Positions 1 to 7,044 of a stretch of 10,904 nt of DNA are shown here, in pieces. A program made the position numbers and the translations under genes. Position 1 is the first letter of the stretch, and each line of letters opens with the position of its first letter. Source of the stretch: an uncultured Clostridia bacterium (GTDB taxonomy: Bacteria; Bacillota; Clostridia; Lachnospirales; Lachnospiraceae); contig CAMORF010000038.1 in NCBI GenBank assembly GCA_946623485.1, positions 1 to 10,904 of the forward strand. The letters run 5' to 3'. The notes beneath the pieces were generated by a model. It was not told the DNA's origin. It was given only the letters and a program-made list of their open reading frames with translations, and made no database searches.

Positions 1-1547
1 GTCTTCCAATATGAGAGGTTCCTGCCGGTCATCTCGGCGATCCGTTCCAGGTAATTCCGGGTTTCTTTTACATTTTCAATCCGTTCAATCCGCCCGTCTC
101 CATAGACTACCTTTGTGGATCCGGACGCGCCAAGGGCAAGTATACACTCTACCTCTTCCATAATCAAGATATTATAAAGCCCTGCTTTGCCGCTTGTCGC
201 ATATCCCACATTCTCAAAATTGCCCGCCATGTTCTTCTGCCGGTACAGATAATAGGGGGACATGCCCAGCGCACTGCAGCCCGCTTCGCACCGCTCCATA
301 ATCTGGTCAGACGCCTGGAAGGAGATCTTTTCATACTCGTCCATATGGAGTGCCAGGCGCGCGGCACGTTTGAGCGCGAGAGCATGTACCGTGATATCGT
401 CCGGACGGAGCTTTTCTACCATCTCCATGGTATGTGAAACTTCCTCTATTCCTTCTCCCGGAAGCCCGACAATCAGGTCCATGTTGATATTGTCAAAGCC
501 AAGGGAACGTGCTGTCTCAAATGCGCGGACCGTGTCCTCCACCGTATGTCTCCGGCCGATCAGGTCCAGGGTTTTCTGGTTCATGGTCTGCGGGTTGACG
601 CTGATCCGGGTGACCGGATGCGCCCGCAGCACCTCCAGCTTTTCCTTCGTAATGCTGTCCGGCCGTCCTGCTTCCACCGTGAATTCCATTGCATGCGACA
701 GGTCAAAAATCTCCTCAACCGCACACAGAAGACGGTCCATCTGCCGCGGGGTCAGGGTTGTGGGCGTTCCGCCTCCCACATAGACCGTGTGCAGCGTCCT
801 CGGGGAAAAGAAATCCCTGCACGCGCGCATTTCCAGCAAAAGCGCGTCCAGATAGTCATCCACCCGCTTCTCCCAGAGCCCGAGGGGACTGGAGGAAAAG
901 GAGCAGTACAGACAGATGCTCGGGCAGAATGGAATCCCGATATAAAGGCTGTACCCGTTCCGGGTATCAATCCCGCGAAGGATCCTGCGCTCACGCTCAG
1001 CAATGCGCACTGCCAGGTCTGCTTTCTTCGGGCTGACATAGTACTTCGCCTGCATCTGTTCCCGCGCCTGCATCTGGTCCTGTCTCTGTACCTGTATCTG
1101 CGCCTGCATCCGGTCCTGTGCCTGCATCCGGTTCTGCACCTGATCCCGCCCGCCGGCGGAGCCGTCTGCAAGAAGCTGCATCGCAAGCTTTACCGGACGG
1201 ATCCCCGTCAGGTTGCCCCAGGGAAGCTCCTTCCCTGACAGATCCCGGAGCATCTCATAGAGATTGCGTTTGATCAGGTTCTTGACGATGCTTCTGCCTG
1301 CGTCAGGAGGAAGGATAAGCTCCCTTTTCCTTTCGGAAGAATCCGGCCGGGGCTGGCAAAGCCGAAGCAGGATCTTGTCCTGCCTGACCTGCGCTTCTAC
1401 GATGAGGTCCGCATCCGCCTTGTGCTCCTCTCCCGGATCAAAGACCTGGGTCCGGATCCCCTGGAAAAAAGCGATCACAAGCGTGTAGATATCGTATTCA
1501 TAGCTCCTGTCATTCAGGATAATTGCAATCTGTGAGACCCTCGTCAT
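1..1547 (-). CDS. hemZ: HemZ-type coproporphyrinogen dehydrogenase (radical SAM), 3' end cut by window
   Basis: Oxygen-independent coproporphyrinogen III oxidase-like radical SAM protein of the HemZ family. Family members are annotated as converting coproporphyrinogen III to protoporphyrinogen IX in the cytoplasm; that activity here is inferred from family only. About 515 residues are visible. The N-terminal region carries LPWGNLTGIRP (residues 108-118). The [4Fe-4S] motif CX3CX2C is at C208, C212 and C215, within GIPFCPSICLYCSF. GGGTPT follows, and near the C-terminus is YYLYRQKNMAGNFENVGYA, a signature of HemZ rather than HemW/HemN. Probably only a few C-terminal residues lie outside the window. 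The start is the ATG at 1547, with GAGAGGG 6 nt upstream. Residues 135-168 are an unusual Gln/Met/Ala/Arg-rich hexapeptide repeat where relatives have a short helix. The gene follows the MBL-hydrolase gene, separated by a terminator-like hairpin. No other heme-pathway gene is in view. Confidence 0.93.
   Translation of the reverse strand, partial: MTRVSQIAIILNDRSYEYDIYTLVIAFFQGIRTQVFDPGEEHKADADLIVEAQVRQDKILLRLCQPRPDSSERKRELILPPDAGRSIVKNLIKRNLYEMLRDLSGKELPWGNLTGIRPVKLAMQLLADGSAGGRDQVQNRMQAQDRMQAQIQVQRQDQMQAREQMQAKYYVSPKKADLAVRIAERERRILRGIDTRNGYSLYIGIPFCPSICLYCSFSSSPLGLWEKRVDDYLDALLLEMRACRDFFSPRTLHTVYVGGGTPTTLTPRQMDRLLCAVEEIFDLSHAMEFTVEAGRPDSITKEKLEVLRAHPVTRISVNPQTMNQKTLDLIGRRHTVEDTVRAFETARSLGFDNINMDLIVGLPGEGIEEVSHTMEMVEKLRPDDITVHALALKRAARLALHMDEYEKISFQASDQIMERCEAGCSALGMSPYYLYRQKNMAGNFENVGYATSGKAGLYNILIMEEVECILALGASGSTKVVYGDGRIERIENVKETRNYLERIAEMTGRNLSYWK
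1044..1145 (-). repeat. 18-bp-period degenerate repeat coding for a Gln-rich segment of HemZ
   Basis: On the plus strand the core GCCTGCATC recurs at 1048, 1066, 1102 and 1120, all in register with an 18-bp period. A decayed unit lies around 1084 and another near 1138. In HemZ this encodes hexapeptides such as DRMQAQ, DQMQAR and EQMQAK across residues 135-168. The reading frame is kept throughout, so the tract is an in-frame coding minisatellite. Confidence 0.85.
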
Positions 1548-1571
1548 TCCGATCCCTCTCCGTCTCCTGCA

Positions 1572-1597
1572 CGAAAACAGGGCAGCCACCGCTGCCC
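1572..1597 (-). terminator. Terminator-like hairpin between the MBL gene and hemZ
   Basis: A perfect 7-bp stem (GGGCAGC/GCTGCCC, 1580-1586 and 1591-1597) closes a 4-nt loop. In the minus-strand transcript it is followed by TGTTTTC. It begins 9 nt past the stop codon of the MBL gene and ends about 25 nt before the hemZ start. The U-tract is short and broken, so termination is likely partial. hemZ may rely on read-through or on a promoter inside the upstream gene. Confidence 0.55.
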
Positions 1598-1606
1598 TTC
1601 TATATT

Positions 1607-2263
1607 CTATATGGTTTCCAGATCAACCGCTTCATTCAGAAAGTAATTATACGCTCTCTCATGGCCTATCGTCGTTGAAGGCCCATGCCCGGGCAGGACC
1701 ATGGTGTCATCGTCAAGGCACATCAGCTTGTCCCGGATGGAACGGATCAGCGTCTCCATGTCCCCGCCCGGAAAGTCGCTTCTGCCGATTGATCCGCGGA
1801 AAAGGGTATCTCCTGTAAAGACCATCTTTTCCTCCGGGAAATAATAACACCCGCCGCCAGGCGTATGCCCCGGCGTCAGCATCGCCTTCATGCTTGTCCC
1901 AAGAACAGGCATCATCTGCCCGTCCACAAAGAACATGTCTCCTTCTACCACCCGGGGATCCCCGAATGTCGTGGATAGATTGTAACGGATCGAGATGGCG
2001 ACCTCCTCTTCCTCCTTCATCATGTAAGTCAGGAGGCCGTACTTTCTCTTCAATTCATTGACTGACCCAAAATGATCCACATGCCCATGTGTAAGCCAGA
2101 TTGCCTTCGGGGTAAGCTTCTCTTTGTCAATGGCAGACACAATCTCCTCTGCCCCGTCCGATGGGTCGATCAGGATGCATTCTCTTGTTTCCTCATTCCA
2201 GACCAGGTAGGTATTGGTCTCAATATCCCCCAGTTCCAGGCACAAGATTCTGAGTTTTGCCAT
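1607..2263 (-). CDS. MBL-fold metallo-hydrolase (glyoxalase II-like)
   Basis: A 218-residue single-domain metallo-beta-lactamase-fold hydrolase, close in length to the short glyoxalase II-like (YcbL-type) proteins. Visible metal ligands are THGHVDH (H59, H61, D63, H64), GHTPGG (H133), GDTLF (D152) and PGHG (H193), so the binuclear site is complete. Family members hydrolyse thioesters such as S-lactoylglutathione or related substrates; the substrate here cannot be read from sequence. There is no signal peptide, so it is cytoplasmic. It starts 6 nt after the rel stop codon with only a weak GGGG-type ribosome site, which suggests translational coupling to rel. It lies at the end of the apt-rel-MBL transcript, just before the terminator-like hairpin. 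Confidence 0.92.
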   Translation of the reverse strand: MAKLRILCLELGDIETNTYLVWNEETRECILIDPSDGAEEIVSAIDKEKLTPKAIWLTHGHVDHFGSVNELKRKYGLLTYMMKEEEEVAISIRYNLSTTFGDPRVVEGDMFFVDGQMMPVLGTSMKAMLTPGHTPGGGCYYFPEEKMVFTGDTLFRGSIGRSDFPGGDMETLIRSIRDKLMCLDDDTMVLPGHGPSTTIGHERAYNYFLNEAVDLETI

Positions 2264-2269
2264 ATCGAT

Positions 2270-4687
2270 CTACCCCGCTGTCCTTCTGATATCAATCACG
2301 CTTTCCACCTGCCGGATCTTCCCCACCAGGTCACCCAGCGCATCTCTCCCGGGAACCTGGAATTCATAGGAGATCGTTACCGTCCCGCTCTTGCTCATCC
2401 GGGAGGAGACGCTGCGCACATCGATGTGGCGCTCCGTGAAGATCTTGGTGATATCCACCAGAAGGCCGGTACGGTTATGCGCAAAAATCCGGATCTCGGC
2501 GTAGTACAGCTTCCCGCCTTCTCCGCCGTCCTTCAGGGCGCTGCGGGACCATTCTACGTCGATCAGCCGTGCACGCTCCTCCTCCGGAAGCCCTGTCACG
2601 TTCACGCAATCCTTCCTGTGGACCGTGACGCCTCTTCCGCGGGTAATAAATCCGACAATCTCATCCCCCGGCACAGGGCTGCAGCACTTGGACAGGCGAA
2701 CGGAAACATCCTCCATCCCCCGCACGATGATTCCGGTGCGGGAACGGGTAACCTTCTGGCGTTCTCCTCTCCCTGCATGGTTCAGGATATCCTCATCCGT
2801 GATGGAACGGGCATGATCCTTGTCACGGCATTCCTGCAGCTTGTTGACGATCTGGCCTTCCTTCAGGCCGCCGTGACCGATCGCCGCCAGGACGCTCTCC
2901 CAGTCTTTAAAACCATATTTCCTGGTTACCGACTCGATATATTCCGGTTTCAGAAGCTCCGGAAGATTCAGGCCCTTTGCTTTGCAGAAGGAGGAAAGCA
3001 GTTCCTTGCCGCGGACAATGTTGTCCTCCTTGCGCTCATGCTTGAACCACTGGTTAATCTTATTCTTTGCCTGCGTACTGCGGACGATCTTCAGCCAGTC
3101 CGCGCTCGGCCCCTTGGAATTCTGGCTTGTAATGATCTCAATCCGGTCACCGTTCTGGATCTGGTAATCGATGGTAACCAGCTTCCCGTTCACCCGGGCG
3201 CCGACCATATTGTTTCCCACCGCAGAATGGATACTGTACGCAAAATCGATCGGCGTCGATCCGTTCGGAAGCGTCTTGACATCCCCAGAAGGCGTAAAAC
3301 AGTAAACACTGTCATTGAAGAGGTTCAGGTCACTCTTCAGCAGGGACAAAAACTCCTTGTTGTCTGACTCCTGCTGCCATTCCAGGATCTGGCGCAGCCA
3401 CGTAAGCTTCTCCTCTTCCTGCTGCTGGCTGCTGACCTTCTTCCCATCGGAAGCTTCTTTGTACTTCCAGTGTGCCGCGATACCATATTCCGCCACCCGG
3501 TGCATATCAAACGTCCGGATCTGGATCTCAAACGGAGTCCCGCCCGGCCCGATCAGCGTCGTGTGAAGCGACTGGTACATATTTTCCTTGGGCATCGCGA
3601 TGTAGTCTTTGAAACGGCCCGGCACAGGTTTATACATCTCGTGGATGACACCCAGCGCACCATAACAGTCCCTGACGGTATCCACAATAATGCGGACCGC
3701 AAACAGGTCATAGATCTGGTCGATGGACTTCCCTTGATTCACCATCTTCTTATAGATGGAAAACAGATGCTTGGCACGGCCGTAAATCTCCGCATGGATC
3801 CCGGCTTTGCTGACATGCACCTCCACATTGCGCACAATATCGTCGATAAAAGCCTGCCGCTCTCCCTTTTTCAGGGAAACCTTTTCCACAAGGTCATAGT
3901 AAACCTCCGGCTCCAGGTACTTCAGGGACAGGTCATCCAGCTCTACCTTAATCTTACTGATACCAAGGCGCTGGGCGATGGGCGCGTAAATCTCCCGAGT
4001 CTCCCTCGCTTTTTCCTTCTGCTTTTCCGGTCGCATGTACTGCAGCGTCCGCATGTTATGCAGCCGGTCCGCAAGCTTTATCAGGATCACGCGGATGTCC
4101 TTGGCCATGGCCAGGAACATCTTCCGGAGATTCTCAGCCTGTGTATCCAGCTTATCAGAGGAATAATTCAGCCTGCCCAGCTTCGTGACGCCATCCACCA
4201 GGAGGGCAACCTCCGGGCCAAACTGCTCCCTGATCTCCTCCTCTGTCATGATCGTATCTTCCACGACATCATGAAGAAGCCCTGACACAATGGTTTCCTT
4301 ATCCAACTCCAGGTCAGCAAGGATAATCGCGACGCAGAGCGGATGGATGATATAAGGCTCCCCGGACTTTCTCTTCTGGTCCTTGTGGGCATCATAAGCG
4401 ATCCGGTATGCCTTTTCGATCATGGAAATGTCATCCGAAGGATGGTACTTCCTGATCCCTGCCACCAGCTCTCCGTACAGTTCCTCCGGGCTGGTAAAAT
4501 CCTGCATGGTCTTTGCGGAAGCATCAGCCCGGCGGATCAGGAACCGCTCGGCATCCGAAAGCTTCCGGTCCTCCTGGACAGATCCCGGAACTTCAGCCAC
4601 GCTTTTTTGTTTTGTCCCGGCATCCCATGCCGTCCTCATGTCTTCTGCCATACAATTCCTGCCTGTGATGAACTCAGGATCCGTCAC
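2270..4687 (-). CDS. rel: Bifunctional (p)ppGpp synthetase/hydrolase Rel
   Basis: Long RSH-family enzyme that makes (p)ppGpp from ATP and GDP/GTP and also hydrolyses it, setting the stringent response in the cytoplasm and on ribosomes. Domains, numbered from the GTG: HD hydrolase with YIIHP (H115), LLHDVVEDT (HD 139-140, ED 143-144) and LADRLHN (205-211); synthetase with GRAKHLFSIYKKM (303-315), RFKD (358-361) and MYQSLHT (370-376); TGS from about 460; a Cys-containing segment with SKCCSP; and a C-terminal ACT domain (about 727-805). RFKD is the RXKD signature of dual-function Rel, as opposed to EXDD of RelA. Both active sites look intact. The longest frame starts at a GTG (4687) with a poorly spaced GGATGG. 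An internal ATG at 4651 has AGGA 5 nt upstream and may be the true start, giving 793 aa. About 60 residues precede the usual N-terminal homology. It lies between apt and the MBL gene. Confidence 0.96.
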   Translation of the reverse strand: MTDPEFITGRNCMAEDMRTAWDAGTKQKSVAEVPGSVQEDRKLSDAERFLIRRADASAKTMQDFTSPEELYGELVAGIRKYHPSDDISMIEKAYRIAYDAHKDQKRKSGEPYIIHPLCVAIILADLELDKETIVSGLLHDVVEDTIMTEEEIREQFGPEVALLVDGVTKLGRLNYSSDKLDTQAENLRKMFLAMAKDIRVILIKLADRLHNMRTLQYMRPEKQKEKARETREIYAPIAQRLGISKIKVELDDLSLKYLEPEVYYDLVEKVSLKKGERQAFIDDIVRNVEVHVSKAGIHAEIYGRAKHLFSIYKKMVNQGKSIDQIYDLFAVRIIVDTVRDCYGALGVIHEMYKPVPGRFKDYIAMPKENMYQSLHTTLIGPGGTPFEIQIRTFDMHRVAEYGIAAHWKYKEASDGKKVSSQQQEEEKLTWLRQILEWQQESDNKEFLSLLKSDLNLFNDSVYCFTPSGDVKTLPNGSTPIDFAYSIHSAVGNNMVGARVNGKLVTIDYQIQNGDRIEIITSQNSKGPSADWLKIVRSTQAKNKINQWFKHERKEDNIVRGKELLSSFCKAKGLNLPELLKPEYIESVTRKYGFKDWESVLAAIGHGGLKEGQIVNKLQECRDKDHARSITDEDILNHAGRGERQKVTRSRTGIIVRGMEDVSVRLSKCCSPVPGDEIVGFITRGRGVTVHRKDCVNVTGLPEEERARLIDVEWSRSALKDGGEGGKLYYAEIRIFAHNRTGLLVDITKIFTERHIDVRSVSSRMSKSGTVTISYEFQVPGRDALGDLVGKIRQVESVIDIRRTAG

Positions 4688-4737
4688 AAATCAACCGATC
4701 CCATCCTGTCTGAACTGTGTCCCCATCCGCATCCATG

Positions 4738-4778
4738 GTTTTCTTTCCATCAAAGGACATCTCTCCATCTATGGACAT
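4738..4778 (-). repeat. Two-copy 18-bp tandem repeat in the apt-rel spacer
   Basis: On the minus strand, ATGTCCATAGATGGAGAG is followed directly by ATGTCCTTTGATGGAAAG, with 15 of 18 positions identical. It lies between the apt stop and the rel start. A 34-codon open frame beginning at 4778 and ending at 4674 would read through both units (MSIDGE, MSFDGK) and overlap the rel start. It has no convincing ribosome site, so it is not called as a gene. Confidence 0.5.
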
Positions 4779-4791
4779 GGTTCACCGGGAA

Positions 4792-5319
4792 TTATTTCCC
4801 TTCATAAGAAATGACAGACGCGACATCATATCCTTCCAGTTTTTCCCTGCCGTTCAGCCCGGCAAGCTCCATCAGGAAGACACACTTTTCCACGGTTCCG
4901 CCCAGCTTTTCAATCAGCTTCACCGCAGCGGCGACGGTTCCGCCTGTCGCAATCAGGTCATCCACCACAACAACCTTCTGCCCCGGCTTGATGGAGTCCT
5001 TGTGCATCTCGATCGTCGCGCTGCCATACTCCAGGTCATAGGTCTGCTCAATGGTCTCGCAGGGCAGCTTGCCCTTCTTTCTCACCAGCACAAAGGGCTT
5101 GTGCAGATTATACGCCAGAGGCATCCCGAAAATGAACCCGCGGGACTCCAGTCCTACGATGACGTCCACGTCATCCGGATCGCCAACCAGCTTCTGCATC
5201 TCATTAATCGCAAGCTCTAATCCGTCTGCATCGGCAAGGACACTGGTCACATCACGGAACATGATCCCCGGCTCCGGAAAATCCGGTATTGTCCTTACAT
5301 AATCTTCTACTTTCTTCAT
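4792..5319 (-). CDS. apt: Adenine phosphoribosyltransferase
   Basis: Purine salvage enzyme that converts adenine and PRPP to AMP and pyrophosphate in the cytoplasm. At 175 residues it has the standard length for the family. Diagnostic segments are FPEPGIMFRDVT (14-25), VGLESRGFIFG (55-65), RKKGKLP (80-86) and the PRPP-binding loop VVVVDDLIATGGT (116-128). The start is the ATG at 5319; GGAGG lies 11 nt upstream, which is somewhat long but workable. A sigma-A promoter is found 72 nt upstream of the start. rel follows after 104 nt, the usual apt-rel order of Firmicutes. recJ, often found just upstream of apt in this phylum, is absent here, and an unrelated TPM-domain gene takes its place. Confidence 0.96.
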   Translation of the reverse strand: MKKVEDYVRTIPDFPEPGIMFRDVTSVLADADGLELAINEMQKLVGDPDDVDVIVGLESRGFIFGMPLAYNLHKPFVLVRKKGKLPCETIEQTYDLEYGSATIEMHKDSIKPGQKVVVVDDLIATGGTVAAAVKLIEKLGGTVEKCVFLMELAGLNGREKLEGYDVASVISYEGK

Positions 5320-5390
5320 TGTTCAGTCATCCTCCGCGTAATCGTTTCTGATCATTCAAACAGGGATTAGGATCCCAATAAGCATCCATC

Positions 5391-5419
5391 AGTATATCAT
5401 CTGCAGGTTTTCGTTGCAA
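5391..5419 (-). promoter_or_regulatory. Sigma-A promoter for apt-rel-MBL
   Basis: On the minus strand the -35 is TTGCAA (5414-5419) and the -10 is TATACT (5391-5396), with a 17-nt spacer. A TG one base before the -10 adds an extended -10 element. The predicted transcription start is near 5384, giving a leader of about 65 nt. That leader contains only a small 5-bp hairpin (5363-5376). The promoter lies just past the stop codon of the upstream gene. Confidence 0.75.
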
Positions 5420-5432
5420 ACACCAGATTCAT

Positions 5433-7031
5433 TTAGAAGGAGCCGCTGGTATGTGAGCTTCCGCTGGAGGAATGGCCGCCGCCTCCGCCGCCTGAGCTCT
5501 TCTCCCGGGGGCTGTAGGTCCGTGATACAAGGGTCCGGATATAGCGGTCTTCCCGGCGGGTAAAGTTGACCCTGTTCCCTGTGATATACGCAGACGCGTT
5601 CTGCGCCTCCTGCGTATCCTTCATCGACGCGCGCATCAGGGCGGCAACACCGTAACCGAACAGAATCGCCAGAAGGATCGGCACAAAAATCCCGATCAGA
5701 CGTCCCGGCGTATCGTACTTAAAGCTGATCGCATGTCCCTTGGACGCAACCTTCAGCACCTGCTCTACGCCATTGAGAAAATCCCGGATTCCGCCTGACC
5801 ACTCATTTTCCTGGAAATCATCAACAAACGCGTCACGGATTTTCTTTTCGCGGCCATACTGCGGGAAAGCCCAGTCCGCATACGCCCCGGAGACACAGAT
5901 ATCATATTTGCGGCAATCGAAGGCAACGGTCAGGACGATGGAATCCTTCCAGTCCGGATTCACGTTCTCCCCCTCATGCTTCTCCTTTTTCTCCGTCGGG
6001 CCGATCCCCAGCTGGTAACCTGCCCTGATCTCTTCCCCCAGCGCTTCTATGTTCTTCGTCCAGGTGTATTGGTCCCGGCTGTCCAGCAGCACCACGTAGA
6101 CACCGACATCATATTGATCCGCCAGCTGCTGCGCCTTTTCCGCATACTCCGCTTCCAGCGAGTCCGGCAATACCCCTGCCTGGTCCGTTATCGGCGCAAG
6201 CCCCTTCGCCCAGCGCTCCGGAGCAATCCCGTATACCGGAAGCTCCAGATCCGACTGCACAAATGTATACCGGTACCGGCCATAGACCCCCGTAATGCGA
6301 TTCCCGTCAACCGTCCCGGTAAACTCATTTCCCTGATGATCCGTAAAGGTATAATTCTTCCCTTCCAGCTTCCAGCGGATCGTGAACGCTGCCTGGTTAA
6401 ACATAAATACACCGGAGCCGTCGTCATTCATTGCGATATAATCCAGCTTCCACACGGATGCATCTTCATAAAGACCGGAAGAGCTGCCGGAGTCTTCCCT
6501 GGATTCCACGTCATAGACCACCGGCCCTGATCCTGTTTTGATGGCGGACAGGGCGACTGGATCCTGTGCCTGCGCGACACCGGAATTCACCTCGGCATCC
6601 GTATCCGGACCGCTGCTTTCTGCCGCGTCAGCTCCCTGGGTCTGTGTGTCCTGGCCTGCGGCTTCCTCCTTTACCGAATCGCCGGTCTTCTCATAGACAT
6701 ACTCATAATCCAGATACTCTGCTTCAATCCTGCCATTCTCCAGTGTCCCTGACCCTGACTCGCCATCCACGTCCGTAAAAGACAGGCTGGTTCCATCGAG
6801 TTTCCACTCCATCGAATAAACAGCATCATTGAACCGGATCTCGCCGCTTCCATCTTCATTCAGCAGAAGATATTCCCCGTCACAGGTATAGGTGTCATCC
6901 CCCCGCCTGCAAGCTGTCGCGTCATACCTACCTGCCGCGCCCTGCTCTGCGGCGAGTGCGATTCCGGACAGGCAAAGCAGCATGATTGCAGATCCAAACA
7001 GTACTGACCATATTCTTCTTATCCGCTTCAT
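5433..7031 (-). CDS. Secreted/membrane TPM-domain (YgcG-type) protein with duplicated N-terminal beta domain
   Basis: A 532-residue envelope protein of unknown function. Residues 1-28 form a signal peptide (basic start, hydrophobic core, ALA just before a likely cleavage site). Two related beta-rich domains follow at about 36-115 and 173-260. Both carry N-[ED]-D-G-S-G, F-N-x-A, a WKL[DE]G core and an F-T-D motif, and end in an aromatic strand (YEYVYEK and YRYTFVQS). An acidic Ser/Ala-rich linker (116-172) separates them. A TPM domain (Pfam TPM_phosphatase-like) spans about 278-430. One transmembrane segment lies at about 445-467, and the tail is Gly/Ser/His-rich, ending in SGSF as in many YgcG-type proteins. 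It is preceded by AAGGAGGG 7 nt from the ATG; this ribosome site overlaps the stop codon of the zinc-ribbon gene, so the two are co-transcribed and probably coupled. The TPM call is by family resemblance; phosphatase activity is not established here. Confidence 0.85.
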   Translation of the reverse strand: MKRIRRIWSVLFGSAIMLLCLSGIALAAEQGAAGRYDATACRRGDDTYTCDGEYLLLNEDGSGEIRFNDAVYSMEWKLDGTSLSFTDVDGESGSGTLENGRIEAEYLDYEYVYEKTGDSVKEEAAGQDTQTQGADAAESSGPDTDAEVNSGVAQAQDPVALSAIKTGSGPVVYDVESREDSGSSSGLYEDASVWKLDYIAMNDDGSGVFMFNQAAFTIRWKLEGKNYTFTDHQGNEFTGTVDGNRITGVYGRYRYTFVQSDLELPVYGIAPERWAKGLAPITDQAGVLPDSLEAEYAEKAQQLADQYDVGVYVVLLDSRDQYTWTKNIEALGEEIRAGYQLGIGPTEKKEKHEGENVNPDWKDSIVLTVAFDCRKYDICVSGAYADWAFPQYGREKKIRDAFVDDFQENEWSGGIRDFLNGVEQVLKVASKGHAISFKYDTPGRLIGIFVPILLAILFGYGVAALMRASMKDTQEAQNASAYITGNRVNFTRREDRYIRTLVSRTYSPREKSSGGGGGGHSSSGSSHTSGSF

Positions 7032-7044
7032 AACCGTTCCCTCC

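Noticed and set aside
1044..1145. CRISPR-like array
   Set aside because: The 18-bp units are contiguous, degenerate and in frame within hemZ, with no spacers.
262..1238. Several plus-strand and minus-strand open frames over hemZ
   Set aside because: They overlap the clear HemZ reading frame. The Arg/Cys-rich minus-strand one (752-1186) is only the HemZ repeat read in another frame.
2072..3367. Plus-strand open frame of 431 codons opposite rel
   Set aside because: It lies entirely antisense to the well-conserved rel and MBL genes. Its translation has no recognisable domain and reflects the codon bias of the real frame.
5320..5384. Purine riboswitch in the apt leader
   Set aside because: The leader is only about 65 nt and shows a single 5-bp hairpin. 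I see no conserved purine-riboswitch core.
6951..7031. Lipoprotein signal in the TPM-domain protein
   Set aside because: The only Cys in the hydrophobic stretch (C20) is preceded by MLL, which does not fit a lipobox. ALA before residue 28 fits an ordinary signal peptidase site.
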